Positions 35,116 through 44,080 of a DNA stretch of 64,000 bases are shown here, piece after piece; the first letter of the stretch is position 1; every line of letters starts with the position of its first letter. Under the pieces are notes generated by a model, which did no database searches, had not been told where the DNA came from, and saw only the letters and a program-made list of their open reading frames with translations. Made by a program: the position numbers and the translations under genes. Source of the DNA: Labilibaculum sp. (GTDB lineage: Bacteria; Bacteroidota; Bacteroidia; Bacteroidales; Marinifilaceae); NCBI GenBank assembly GCA_016342745.1, contig JAEINT010000008.1, positions 62,001 to 126,000 of the forward strand, in the 5' to 3' direction.

Positions 35116-35196
35116 GCGTGAAGGATTGAAGTGGATACCCCACAGCGAAGTATAAGCAAGGAGTAGTAACGGAAAGCCTGACCCAAAGGGGCACGC
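35116..35196 (+). repeat. Structured dispersed repeat, copy B
   Basis: This 81-base element matches the minus strand of 22899-22978. Its closing pair is GCGTG (35116-35120) with CACGC (35192-35196), replacing GGGTT/AACCC in copy A, so two base pairs have changed on both sides while pairing is kept. The internal hairpin is CCC-AAA-GGG instead of CCT-GAA-AGG, again a compensated change. It lies in the 880-base gap between the LacI-type gene and the XRE/S24 gene. Apart from this, the decayed fragment and promoters, that gap shows nothing. Confidence 0.75.
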
Positions 35197-35358
35197 CCAA
35201 AACATAAAAGTCGATGCGAAAAATAAATCCTGTCTAGAATTTAATAATACAGCAATTAAGATTTAAATACCAAACACATATTATACTCCATTACTAATTG
35301 ATTTTAAACCACATCGGATAACAATTAATATAAATGTTCAGAAAAGCATATTAACACG

Positions 35359-35366
35359 TACATTTG
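35359..35366 (+). promoter_or_regulatory. Minus 7 box of the XRE/S24 regulator
   Basis: A perfect TACATTTG lies 35 bases before the ATG at 35401, giving a leader of about 28 bases. No clear TTTG is at the expected distance upstream. Confidence 0.5.
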
Positions 35367-35400
35367 CAGCTCGAAAATACAATATGAACAAAGCTCTGTC

Positions 35401-36111
35401 ATGGAAAATCTAAATAAAAACCTTAAATATTTACGCATTCGTAAAAGATTGTCACAAGCTCGATTATCTCATAGAATTGGAATTGGAGCCTCATCCATTA
35501 GTGCCTACGAAAAGCGAAGAAGCACACCCAAAATTTCAAGTTTATTGAAATATTCAAAATACTTTAATCGAAAATTAGAAGAACTAGTAAATGAAGATAT
35601 TTCAATAAATGATCAAACAAAGCAACAAGACACCAAAGGAGATCAACTTCGTGTTTTACCAATACTTGTTGACAGTAAGAACGAAGAGATGATCAGTTTA
35701 GTTCCTCTAAAAGCTGCTGCAGGATACCTAAATGGTTACTCAGATGCTGAGTTTATAAGCGAACTTCCAAATTTCAGAATGCCATTTAGTGAGCTTTCTG
35801 AAAACAAAACTTACCGTGCATTCCAAATTGAAGGAGACAGCATGTTACCAGTTCCTTCTGGATCGTACATTATATGTGAATACGTTCAAGATTGGGAGCA
35901 TATAAAGGATGATTCTTGCTGCATTGTTTTAACTGCTGACGATGGCATTGTTTACAAACGAATCAAAAAAGATTTTTCAAACAATCAGTTGTTATTGAAT
36001 TCTGATAACTCAGAGTATCTTTCTTTCGAAGTTAGTTTAAATCAGGTATTGGAGGTATGGAAATCTTTGGGTTTTGTTAGTTTTAATTTGCCAGATGCTC
36101 CTCAAAAATAA
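35401..36111 (+). CDS. XRE-type regulator with LexA-like S24 peptidase domain
   Basis: This 236-residue protein has a N-terminal XRE helix-turn-helix (LRIRKRLSQARLSHRIGIGA, about 11-60) and a C-terminal S24/LexA-like domain (about 100-225). The self-cleavage elements are visible: an Ala-Gly bond at A107-G108 (KAAAGYLNG), the nucleophile S147 in EGDSMLPV and the general base K186 in VYKRIKK. It therefore looks competent for autoproteolysis, like phage CI or HdiR-type repressors, although many chromosomal members use the fold only for dimerisation. No phage genes lie nearby. It is monocistronic with its own promoter. Its target is unknown; self-regulation is the simplest guess. Confidence 0.85.
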   Translation: MENLNKNLKYLRIRKRLSQARLSHRIGIGASSISAYEKRRSTPKISSLLKYSKYFNRKLEELVNEDISINDQTKQQDTKGDQLRVLPILVDSKNEEMISLVPLKAAAGYLNGYSDAEFISELPNFRMPFSELSENKTYRAFQIEGDSMLPVPSGSYIICEYVQDWEHIKDDSCCIVLTADDGIVYKRIKKDFSNNQLLLNSDNSEYLSFEVSLNQVLEVWKSLGFVSFNLPDAPQK

Positions 36112-36224
36112 AAAATGACTAGAATCATATAAAATAATTGAAAATAAGTATTTTAAAAGTTCATTTTTTTCTATTTTTGATTCCTTAAAATGATTCTAAA
36201 TAAATACAATTAAACAATTGCAAA

Positions 36225-37148
36225 ATGGGTGTTATAAGCAATAATAAAGGTGTTTTTTATGCAATAATTACAGCTTTTTTATGGGGGTTTCTGCCAATAT
36301 TTCTGAAGGTTAGCTTGAATGAACTCGACTCCATTTCTATTGTTTGGTTTCGCTTCACTTTTGCATTTATAATTCTCTTTTTGTTCTTTTTAATAACGGA
36401 TAAAAAACAATTGGCGATAATAAAGCGACCTCCACTTATTCTTATTATTGCTGCTTTAGCCTTAGGTGTTAATTACCTAGGATTTATGCAAGGCATCAAC
36501 TATACAACTCCGAGTAATGCGCAAATCACTATGCAAACAGCTCCTATTTTACTGGCTTTAGTAGGTGTTGTATTTTTTAAAGAGCGACTAAACAAAAAGC
36601 AAATAATTGGTTTTGCAATTGCAGGTATCGGATTGTTCTTATTTTACAGAAACCAATTACAAGCCTTTATTCAAGATGCTGATGCTTTCAATACTGGCTT
36701 TATGTGGATTGAATTGGGTGCAGTAATGTGGGTTTTGTATGCTGCTTTACAAAAACAATTGGTTCAAAAGCATCCGGCTCAACTTTTAAACATGATTCTT
36801 TATGGTATTCCTGCCATTTTGTATACTCCCTTTGTTAATTTTGAGGCTTTTGCTACCATAAGCATAACAACATGGATGATTCTAGTATTCTTGGGACTTA
36901 ATACATTAGTTGCATACGGCTGTCTTGCTCTAGCTTTTAAATATACCGAAGCATATAAAGTTAGTCTTATTGTAACCATGAATCCAATTATCACCTTATT
37001 AGCGATGGCTGCTTTGGCTGCCCTAAATGTTAGTTGGATTCAAACCAATCCACTGAGTATTTATTCAATTCTAGGTGCCGTATTGGTAATTGGAGGTGCC
37101 ATTACAGCTGTATACTTTTCCAAAAAGAATAAAAAATCTACTAACTAG
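36225..37148 (+). CDS. EamA/DMT family transporter
   Basis: This 307-residue inner membrane protein has ten transmembrane helices arranged as two EamA repeats of five (first about 10-135, second about 160-298). Features include the start GVFYAIITAFLWGFLPIF, the PSNAQITMQTAPILLALVGVVFFKERL motif at the end of repeat 1 and the corresponding TEAYKVSLIVTMNPIITLLA in repeat 2. Members export amino acids, metabolites or drugs; the substrate cannot be told. A TATTTTTG box lies at 36172-36179, about 45 bases upstream. The 3' end overlaps the convergent CDF gene by four bases, with no terminator in between. Confidence 0.88.
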   Translation: MGVISNNKGVFYAIITAFLWGFLPIFLKVSLNELDSISIVWFRFTFAFIILFLFFLITDKKQLAIIKRPPLILIIAALALGVNYLGFMQGINYTTPSNAQITMQTAPILLALVGVVFFKERLNKKQIIGFAIAGIGLFLFYRNQLQAFIQDADAFNTGFMWIELGAVMWVLYAALQKQLVQKHPAQLLNMILYGIPAILYTPFVNFEAFATISITTWMILVFLGLNTLVAYGCLALAFKYTEAYKVSLIVTMNPIITLLAMAALAALNVSWIQTNPLSIYSILGAVLVIGGAITAVYFSKKNKKSTN

Positions 37149-38029
37149 GATTTTAGCTTTGGTTCGATATGGATGGTAGAAGCATAACCATATTTCTCAA
37201 GTATTGCCTCCTCTAATTTTGTAGCAATATCATGTGCTTGCTTTATTGGCATATTATGAGGCAAACGAATATGAAATGTTAGTTCGGTATGGTCTCCGTA
37301 TACATGCAAATGAAAATGATGTGGTTCTAGTTTGTAGGGGTGAACCTCCCCAATAGTTGATTTTAAGGAATCAATAATTCCATCACTTGGACTCTCTCCC
37401 AATAAAGAATGAATAGAATCACTTATTATTTCATAAGCCGCGTGACCAATAAGAATCGCCACAATCAGTCCTAATACACCATCAATCCACCAATAGTACG
37501 GACCTAAAAAGATACCAATTAAGATCACCAATGAAGAAATTGCATCACTACGATGATGCCATCCATCTGCACGTAAAACTTTAGAATTCGTTTTTCGAGC
37601 ACCGTAATAGGCAAATTGAGCTAATAATTCTTTAATCACTACCGATGTAATCATAACCACAACCGCTATTGTTCCAAATTGTGATGATTCATGATCTCGA
37701 AGTGTATGGAAGGATTCAATTACGAAATCGAAAGCCACTAAAAGCAAAAGGATACCAATGATAAATGCACTAATCAAATCAGCTCGACCATGACCAAAAG
37801 GATGATCATCATCGGCAGGTTTCTTTGAAATTTTAGCGCCTACAATTACAATTACAGAACTTAAACTATCAGACAAAGTATGCCAAGCATCCGCCATAAT
37901 TGCAATGGAACCAGTTACAATACCAGCCCAATACTTTAAGGCAAAAAGTAAAATATTACCAATAATAGAAAGCCAACCTTCTACCAAAGCCCAATTCGAC
38001 TTGTCTAATTTAAATTTAGAATTCTTCAA
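37145..38029 (-). CDS. Cation diffusion facilitator family metal efflux transporter
   Basis: This 294-residue protein has six transmembrane helices and a C-terminal cytoplasmic metal-binding domain (about 210-294). The transport site is marked by HTLSD (50-54) in helix 2 and HHRSD in helix 5, the two HxxxD pattern common in zinc-transporting members; the tail contains LEPHHFHLHVYGDHTELTFHI. It probably exports Zn(II) or related divalent ions in exchange for protons. The stop overlaps the end of the EamA gene on the other strand by four bases. The metal is inferred from the motif. Confidence 0.9.
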   Translation of the reverse strand: MKNSKFKLDKSNWALVEGWLSIIGNILLFALKYWAGIVTGSIAIMADAWHTLSDSLSSVIVIVGAKISKKPADDDHPFGHGRADLISAFIIGILLLLVAFDFVIESFHTLRDHESSQFGTIAVVVMITSVVIKELLAQFAYYGARKTNSKVLRADGWHHRSDAISSLVILIGIFLGPYYWWIDGVLGLIVAILIGHAAYEIISDSIHSLLGESPSDGIIDSLKSTIGEVHPYKLEPHHFHLHVYGDHTELTFHIRLPHNMPIKQAHDIATKLEEAILEKYGYASTIHIEPKLKS

Positions 38030-38085
38030 TTGTATTATTCTTTAACCAACTACAAACAACAAGTTAACTATTATTATTTGATCCA

Positions 38086-39018
38086 CTAAGCTATTTTATC
38101 ATCTACTGAGAAAAGCTTCGAAGCTGCTAATTTTATATTATTCTTTTTATCAATATGGAAATCGATGCGTCCAAGTGCTATGCCAGCCCATCCTACCTGA
38201 TTGATCAATACCTCAACTCCATCTTTGTTCAACACTCGATCGGGTGTTTCTAATAAAGTATGAGAATGCCCACCAATAATTAAATCAATCCCTCGTGATT
38301 TTTTAGCAAAATCATAATCTGAGTCTCCTCCATATTCATTTTTGTATCCTAAATGGGAAAGACAAATAATCAAATCACATTTTTGTTCCTCTTTTAAAAC
38401 ACGATGCATTTTTTCCGCCACATCAACAGGATCAATATAAGATATTGTACTTCTATTTTTAGCTTCAACATATCCATCTAAGTCTACACCAACACCAAAA
38501 ACACCGATCTTTAAATCTCCTTTCTCGAAGATTTTATAAGCCGGTATTTTCCCTTCTAAGTCCGTTCCAGTAAAATCATAATTTGCATTTAGCAAGGGGA
38601 AATTAAGGTGCTTCAATTGATTTGTAATTCCTTCAATTCCATTATCAAACTCATGATTTCCAATATTCCCGGCATCATAACCAATTTTTGACATCAGCTT
38701 GAATTCCGCCTCTCCTTCGAAAAAATTAAAATAGGGAGTCCCCTGATACACATCTCCTGCATCAAAAAGCAAAACATGATCTTCAGTCTTTCTTATTTTT
38801 TGCACCAAAGCATTTATTCTTGCAAAACCTCCCAAACCTCCGAATTCTGGATCTTCCTTAGGAAAAGGATCGATACGAGAATGCAAATCATTCGTATGCA
38901 AAATTGTTATTTTTTGCATTTGATTCTTAGCTGCCAATGATCTTTTAGAAATTAATCCCGTTCCTAAAACCAAACTTGCAAGGCTAATATTTTTCAAAAA
39001 ATCTCTTCTATTCCACAT
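38086..39018 (-). CDS. Exported 5'-nucleotidase metallophosphatase domain protein
   Basis: This 310-residue protein carries only the N-terminal catalytic half of a 5'-nucleotidase. Metal ligands appear in ILHTNDLHSRIDPF, DAGDVYQG, GNHEFDNG, SHLGYKNE and GGHSHT, in the right order for the two-metal calcineurin-like fold. A twin-arginine-like signal (NRRDFLKNISLASLVLG) lies at the N-terminus. The substrate-binding C-terminal domain is encoded by the gene directly upstream, which overlaps it by 11 bases, so the two polypeptides are translated together and probably form one enzyme in the periplasm. It would hydrolyse nucleotides or UDP-sugars. Confidence 0.9.
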   Translation of the reverse strand: MWNRRDFLKNISLASLVLGTGLISKRSLAAKNQMQKITILHTNDLHSRIDPFPKEDPEFGGLGGFARINALVQKIRKTEDHVLLFDAGDVYQGTPYFNFFEGEAEFKLMSKIGYDAGNIGNHEFDNGIEGITNQLKHLNFPLLNANYDFTGTDLEGKIPAYKIFEKGDLKIGVFGVGVDLDGYVEAKNRSTISYIDPVDVAEKMHRVLKEEQKCDLIICLSHLGYKNEYGGDSDYDFAKKSRGIDLIIGGHSHTLLETPDRVLNKDGVEVLINQVGWAGIALGRIDFHIDKKNNIKLAASKLFSVDDKIA

Positions 39019-39808
39019 GATAAATCCTCCCGTCTAGTTTCGCAGAAATATGTTTTCCATTCTTATAATTCTCACGAATGTATTTAATCATTTCAGAGCG
39101 CAACATTTGATGCATGTGTCTAAATGTTTCTCTATTCTTAAATGCTGTAATATTACCTCCACCATTCACTAAATAATCAACAGAAATAACGTAATAGATC
39201 TTTTCCTTATCGATGATTTTCCCATCAACAAGAACATCAATTGCTTTGCGGTCCTTAATACCCATTTTAAATCCACTAGATCCTTCTCCGCCAAACTCAG
39301 CAAGCTGATCAAGAAGTGTTTTCAAATCTCCACCTTTCATTCCAACAATTACCAATTTGTTTTTAAAGGGCAGCATTTCAAACATTCTTCCGGTTCTAAT
39401 CTCTCCCTTAGGCATTCCTGTTCGAATCCCACCCAAGTTCATAATTGCCAAATCCACAGAATGTAAAAGACCATTATCTTTGCAAAATGTCTTGCCTATT
39501 TGCAGCATTCCATCAGCAATAAAGTTAGATAATTGACTCTCAGGCTTAGCAGTAACCATTTCTTCATCTGCAATCGAAATCACCATATTCATCTCCTCAT
39601 CCAATTGAGATTTATAGCTTACTATAAGATTCCTGAAGATTGTATCTAGCTTCGAATAAGCATCTAATGTAGAATCAATAGAATAGGTCTTCTGATTTTC
39701 GGTTTGATTGATTTTCTCAGTTGTTGCACAGGCGGAAATTCCAAGGAGCAAGACAGAAACAATCAATAAGTTATAAAGTGATTTTTTCATATTAAATTTA
39801 ATTGCCAA
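39008..39808 (-). CDS. 5'-nucleotidase C-terminal domain lipoprotein
   Basis: This 266-residue protein corresponds to the 5_nucleotid_C domain alone. It begins with a lipoprotein signal ending LGISAC (Cys about residue 27); Met7 at 39790 is as good a start as the first ATG. The family motifs are NLGGIRTGMPKGEIRTGRMFE-like (about 140-160), LPFKNKLVIVGMKGGDL, and SVDYLVNGGGNITAF, where aromatic residues normally stack the nucleobase. The catalytic metal-binding half is the next gene, reversed in order compared with the single-chain enzyme. The pair is probably an outer-membrane- or periplasm-anchored nucleotidase for phosphate or nucleoside scavenging. Confidence 0.88.
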   Translation of the reverse strand: MAIKFNMKKSLYNLLIVSVLLLGISACATTEKINQTENQKTYSIDSTLDAYSKLDTIFRNLIVSYKSQLDEEMNMVISIADEEMVTAKPESQLSNFIADGMLQIGKTFCKDNGLLHSVDLAIMNLGGIRTGMPKGEIRTGRMFEMLPFKNKLVIVGMKGGDLKTLLDQLAEFGGEGSSGFKMGIKDRKAIDVLVDGKIIDKEKIYYVISVDYLVNGGGNITAFKNRETFRHMHQMLRSEMIKYIRENYKNGKHISAKLDGRIYHVE

Positions 39809-39892
39809 TAATAAAATACTGGCTTATCTTTTTTTAAGGGAGTGTAAAATTATAAAAATACCTTAATTTCTTTATTATAGTTGGATAATATT

Positions 39893-40957
39893 TTAAAAAT
39901 CTAATGTTAATTGCTGTGGTTCAGAGAAATCAACCTTATTCGAAACCGTCAAGCCTAACAATCGAATGCTCTCCTTTAATTCGACTTGTAGCAATAACTC
40001 CTCTGCAATTTTCATAATTGAATCTAAACCGGATATTTCCTGAAGAATTGTTTTGCTTCTCGTAACCTGTTCGAAACTACTATATTTTACTTTCAAACTA
40101 AGAGTTCTACCTTTAAATCCACTCTTTTCTAGCCTTTTAACCAAATCCTCGGCAGTAAGTTTCATATCTTTCCTTACAGACTCTCTATCAGATAAGTTTG
40201 TATAAAATGTGTGTTCAGTACCTACCGACTTGCGGATACGATTTGGATCAACAGCTCGATTGTCTATCCCTCTTGAGACTTGATAATAGTAAGCTCCAGC
40301 TTTACCAAATACTCTTGTCAAATCAGCAAGACTTCTTTTCTTTAAATCTTTACCATGAAAAATACCTAAATAATGCATTTTATCGGCAGTTACCTTACCA
40401 ACACCAAAAAATTTATCAATTGGTAAAGCTTCAATAAAGGTTTCTACATCCTTAGGTGGAATAACAAATAAACCATCAGGTTTCTGATAATCAGAAGCAA
40501 TTTTAGCTAAAAATTTATTTACCGATATCCCTGCTGAAGCAGTCAAACCTGTTACTTCCTTTATGCGGATTTTAATTTCTTTGGCGATTAGACTTGCAGA
40601 AGGAAGATTCTTCTTGTTATGCGTTACATCTAAAAATGCTTCGTCGATTGAAAGAGGTTCAACCAGATCCGTAAATTCAAGAAAAACATTCATTATTTGC
40701 TTCGATATTTCTTTGTAACGATCAAATCTTGCTTTTACAAAAATTAAGTGTGGGCATCTTTTTTTTGCCGTTTTGGAGGGCATTGCCGAATGCACGCCGA
40801 ATTTCCTGGCTTCATAACTAGCAGCAGCCACAACTCCCCTATCTCCAGAACCTCCAACAGCAATTGGTTTGTTCCGAAGTTCAGCATTGTCGTACTGTTC
40901 TACCGAAGCAAAAAATGCATCCATATCGATATGAATAATTTTTCGGGTTTCGTCCAT
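39893..40957 (-). CDS. dinB: DNA polymerase IV (Y family)
   Basis: This 354-residue translesion polymerase has the Y-family catalytic motifs HIDMDAFFASVEQ (near residues 8-20) and LSIDEAFLDVT (near 102-112), with YEARKFGVHSAMPSKTA in the fingers region and the little-finger domain from about 235. The last residues, QLTLDF, form a beta-clamp binding motif. The length is typical of DinB. It would bypass damaged bases at low fidelity. It appears to be transcribed alone; no SOS box can be judged because the SOS operator of this lineage is not known to me. Confidence 0.95.
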   Translation of the reverse strand: MDETRKIIHIDMDAFFASVEQYDNAELRNKPIAVGGSGDRGVVAAASYEARKFGVHSAMPSKTAKKRCPHLIFVKARFDRYKEISKQIMNVFLEFTDLVEPLSIDEAFLDVTHNKKNLPSASLIAKEIKIRIKEVTGLTASAGISVNKFLAKIASDYQKPDGLFVIPPKDVETFIEALPIDKFFGVGKVTADKMHYLGIFHGKDLKKRSLADLTRVFGKAGAYYYQVSRGIDNRAVDPNRIRKSVGTEHTFYTNLSDRESVRKDMKLTAEDLVKRLEKSGFKGRTLSLKVKYSSFEQVTRSKTILQEISGLDSIMKIAEELLLQVELKESIRLLGLTVSNKVDFSEPQQLTLDF

Positions 40958-41115
40958 TCTAAAAAAGCAAATATTTAAACACTCATCAATTTTATCAATT
41001 CAATTTTTGTAATTTTGCAAGCTCTTTCCACTTTTAACAAAGGAAACGAACCAATTCAATTACAATTGCGAAAATAGGGAATAAACCAACACCTCTTGTA
41101 TCTAAAATAGTTAAA

Positions 41116-42624
41116 GTGAACCAAATTAAAGATCTTACAAGTGGGAATATTTTCTCACAAATAGTAAAGCTTGCTATTCCAATTATAGCAACCTCCTTTG
41201 TACAAATGGCATACAACATGACCGATATGGCTTGGCTAGGCCAAGTTGGTAGTCAAACGGTAAGTGCTGTAGGAATGGCTTTGTACCTAGTTTGGTTCGG
41301 TGCATCCTTAATGTTTATCACTAAAATTGGAGTTGAAGTTGGAATATCCCAATCCATTGGAAGTAAAAATATCGAAAAAGCCAGGTCTTTCGCAAAAAAT
41401 GCATTCAGCCTGTCCTTTGTAATATCCATCGCCTTTGCAATTTCTGTATGGGTATTTGCAGAACCAATTATTAGTCTTTTTAACATTCAAAGCGAACTGG
41501 TAAATGGTATAGCTTTAAAATACCTACGAATTATTGCCATCGGAATGCCTTTCACCTATTCCAACATTACCATGTCTGGGATTTACAACGGCATTGGCAA
41601 TACAAAAATTCCTTTCTGGGTTAACGCATTTGGCCTTATCATTAACATGATTTTGGATCCTATATTGATATTTGGTTGGGGCAGCATTCCTAGCATGGGA
41701 GCCGAAGGGGCTGGAATTGCAACTGTAATTTCTCAAATATGCGTTTTTCTTGTATTCATATACTTCTTGCACATCAAGGAGAATCCTTTGCAAATCAAGA
41801 ATTATTTGGGTAAAATTCAAAAAGAATTTGTGACACCAATTCTAAAAGTTGGTGGTCCTGTTGCCTTGCAATCGGTTTGTTTCGCACTTTTCGCAATGAT
41901 TCTCGCCAGAGTAATGAACGACATTGCAGAAGGCAATTCTATTCCTTTTTCAGTTCAATCCATAGGAGCACAAATAGAAGCCCTTTCATGGATGACCGCC
42001 TCTGGTTTCTCTACAGCCTTAGGTACATTTACAGGTCAAAATTTTGGTGCGAATAAATGGGGCCGTATACAAAAAGGATTTTTCATTACATTAGGAATTG
42101 CCGGATTTATTGGAATTATTAGCACTAGTTTATTCCTTTTTGTTGGCGATCATATTTTTAGTTTGTTCATAAACAGTGGTGAGCAAGATGTTGTTCAAAT
42201 GGGAATTGTTTACCTCATTATACTTAGTTTTTCACAAGTGTTCATGAGCATTGAAATTACAGCAACTGGAGCATTTAACGGTGTTGGTCGTGCAATTCCT
42301 CCTGCCATAATTGGCATCGTTGGGAATGTGTTAAGAATTCCTTTTGCTTTTTTATTTAGCTACACTTTGGTTGATTACCTGCCAGAATTTCAAAACTGGA
42401 TCTCAGCTGATTCTGTTTCTGTAACTGGTGTTTGGTGGGGAATTACAATCACGAGTATCCTTAAAGGAAGTATTTTGTTTTTATGGTTTGTGATTTTACT
42501 ATACAAACATCCCGAAAACAAAGATCCACTTCCTTTTCAACGATTCTGGATTCGATTAATTCCTTGTCGATTACGCCAAACAAGTATCATCATTAGCCCG
42601 CTTAAAAATGGAAAAATTAAATAG
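41116..42624 (+). CDS. MATE family efflux transporter
   Basis: This 502-residue protein has about twelve transmembrane helices in two MATE repeats (GNIFSQIVKLAIPIIATSFVQ at the N-terminus; AALQSVCF-like start of the second half near 250). The motifs MAWLGQVGSQTVSAVGMA and GVEVGISQ belong to the NorM/DinF-related group. It would export cationic drugs or metabolites using a Na or proton gradient. The first start codon is a GTG at 41116. A TAATTTTG promoter box lies at 41010-41017. The last 17 bases overlap the mnmD start, so the two are translationally coupled. Confidence 0.9.
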   Translation: MNQIKDLTSGNIFSQIVKLAIPIIATSFVQMAYNMTDMAWLGQVGSQTVSAVGMALYLVWFGASLMFITKIGVEVGISQSIGSKNIEKARSFAKNAFSLSFVISIAFAISVWVFAEPIISLFNIQSELVNGIALKYLRIIAIGMPFTYSNITMSGIYNGIGNTKIPFWVNAFGLIINMILDPILIFGWGSIPSMGAEGAGIATVISQICVFLVFIYFLHIKENPLQIKNYLGKIQKEFVTPILKVGGPVALQSVCFALFAMILARVMNDIAEGNSIPFSVQSIGAQIEALSWMTASGFSTALGTFTGQNFGANKWGRIQKGFFITLGIAGFIGIISTSLFLFVGDHIFSLFINSGEQDVVQMGIVYLIILSFSQVFMSIEITATGAFNGVGRAIPPAIIGIVGNVLRIPFAFLFSYTLVDYLPEFQNWISADSVSVTGVWWGITITSILKGSILFLWFVILLYKHPENKDPLPFQRFWIRLIPCRLRQTSIIISPLKNGKIK

Positions 42625-43303
42625 AGAGCTGAAAATTACAGAAGATGGCTCACATACATTATTTGTACCTGAACTAAATGAGCACTATCATTCAACTCAT
42701 GGAGCTATTCAAGAGGCAATGCATGTATATATTAACGCAGGTTTTAATTATTGCGAAAAAGAAGTAATTCACATTCTCGAAATTGGCTTTGGAACTGGCT
42801 TAAACTGCTTTTTAACCTTACTTGAGGCTGAAAAACAAAACAAACAAGTCGTCTATCATTCCATTGAACTTTATCCAATCAATCAAGATGAGATAAAGCA
42901 CTTGAACTATACAAAACAAATTCCCAATTCCGATGTCTCGATTTTTGAGAAGTTACACCGTGTTGAATGGAATCAAGAGGTAAAAATAACCGATAATTTT
43001 GTACTCAATAAATTGCAAGGAGATCTTCGAGGATTTAATTTCCCCGGAAAATACGATTTGGTTTACTTCGATGCTTTTGCACCTGATATTCAACCAACAC
43101 TCTGGACAGAAGATGTATTTGGAAACATACATCAATATTTAAATTCGAATGCGATACTAACAACCTATTGCACAAAAGGAATTGTAAAACAAGCCTTAAG
43201 AGCTACCGGTTTTAAAGTAAAACGCCTTCCAGGACCTCCAGGGAAAAGACAAATGCTAAGGACAACAAAATTAGACACCAACGAAGCAAAAAATCTGCTG
43301 TAA
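42608..43303 (+). CDS. mnmD: tRNA mnm5s2U34 methyltransferase MnmD
   Basis: This 231-residue protein is the stand-alone methyltransferase that in Escherichia coli is the N-terminal half of MnmC. It carries the SAM motif ILEIGFGTGLNCFLT (about 58-72), IHSIELYP-like motif II and the family-specific YFDAFAPDIQPTLWTEDVF (about 153-172), where Asp acts in catalysis, plus PGPPGKRQMLR near the C-terminus. It completes mnm5s2U at tRNA wobble uridines. No FAD oxidase domain is attached, as is normal in Bacteroidota. It overlaps the MATE gene by 17 bases. Confidence 0.92.
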   Translation: MEKLNRELKITEDGSHTLFVPELNEHYHSTHGAIQEAMHVYINAGFNYCEKEVIHILEIGFGTGLNCFLTLLEAEKQNKQVVYHSIELYPINQDEIKHLNYTKQIPNSDVSIFEKLHRVEWNQEVKITDNFVLNKLQGDLRGFNFPGKYDLVYFDAFAPDIQPTLWTEDVFGNIHQYLNSNAILTTYCTKGIVKQALRATGFKVKRLPGPPGKRQMLRTTKLDTNEAKNLL

Positions 43304-43450
43304 TCACCTTTTTCAACAAAATGCAAAAAAAGGTTAATATCAATACGATTTTCGATATTCTAGCAGAAAAGTTTTACCTTAGACGATTCTTATGACTTTA
43401 GTGATCATAAACAAACAGAAATCATTATAAACAAACTATAGATTACCGTA

Positions 43451-44053
43451 ATGAAATACACAGAAGAACAAGATAAGGTATCCTATTGCCTTGGATTAAG
43501 CATTGCAAGTAACTTAATTACTTCAGGAGTTAAAACAATTAGCGTTGAGCCATTTATGGAAGCTTTAGATGCTGCCTTTAACGGTAAAATGCCAGAACTA
43601 TCTCCAGAAGATGCAAATAATATTCTTCAAGAGTTTTTTGGAAAACTTCAAGAAGAGCAAGCTGGTAAAGCTGTTGAAGCAGGAACAAAATTCTTAGCTG
43701 AAAATGCAAAAAACGAAGCTGTTGTTAGTCTAGAAAGTGGATTACAATATGAAATCGTAACTGAAGGTAATGGTGCGATTCCAAAAGAAACAGATAGCGT
43801 TAAATGTCATTATCATGGTACTCTTATTGATGGAACAGTATTTGATAGCTCGGTGAGCCGTGGCGAACCTGCTGTATTCCCTGTAAATGGAGTAATTAAA
43901 GGATGGGTAGAAGCACTTCAATTAATGCCTTTAGGTTCAAAATGGAAATTATATGTTCCTTCTGATTTGGCTTATGGTGCTCAAGGTGCTGGTAACCTAA
44001 TTGGACCGCACACAACTTTAATTTTCGAAGTTGAACTTCTTGAAATCGTATAA
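43451..44053 (+). CDS. FKBP-type peptidyl-prolyl isomerase, cytosolic form
   Basis: This 200-residue protein has an FKBP_N dimerisation domain (about 1-85) and a C-terminal FKBP domain (about 95-200) with VKCHYHGTLIDGTVFDSSVSRG and VIKGWVEALQLMPLGSKWKLY. No signal peptide precedes it, unlike the next gene, so it is probably cytosolic. The active-site Tyr, Asp, Phe and Trp pattern of Mip/FkpA-type enzymes is kept (YHG, FDSS, KGWVEAL). It catalyses proline isomerisation in protein folding. A 27-base gap to the paralogous lipoprotein gene shows a duplicated pair in one operon. Confidence 0.92.
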   Translation: MKYTEEQDKVSYCLGLSIASNLITSGVKTISVEPFMEALDAAFNGKMPELSPEDANNILQEFFGKLQEEQAGKAVEAGTKFLAENAKNEAVVSLESGLQYEIVTEGNGAIPKETDSVKCHYHGTLIDGTVFDSSVSRGEPAVFPVNGVIKGWVEALQLMPLGSKWKLYVPSDLAYGAQGAGNLIGPHTTLIFEVELLEIV

Positions 44054-44080
44054 TATTAATAACCCTAATAAAATATTAAG

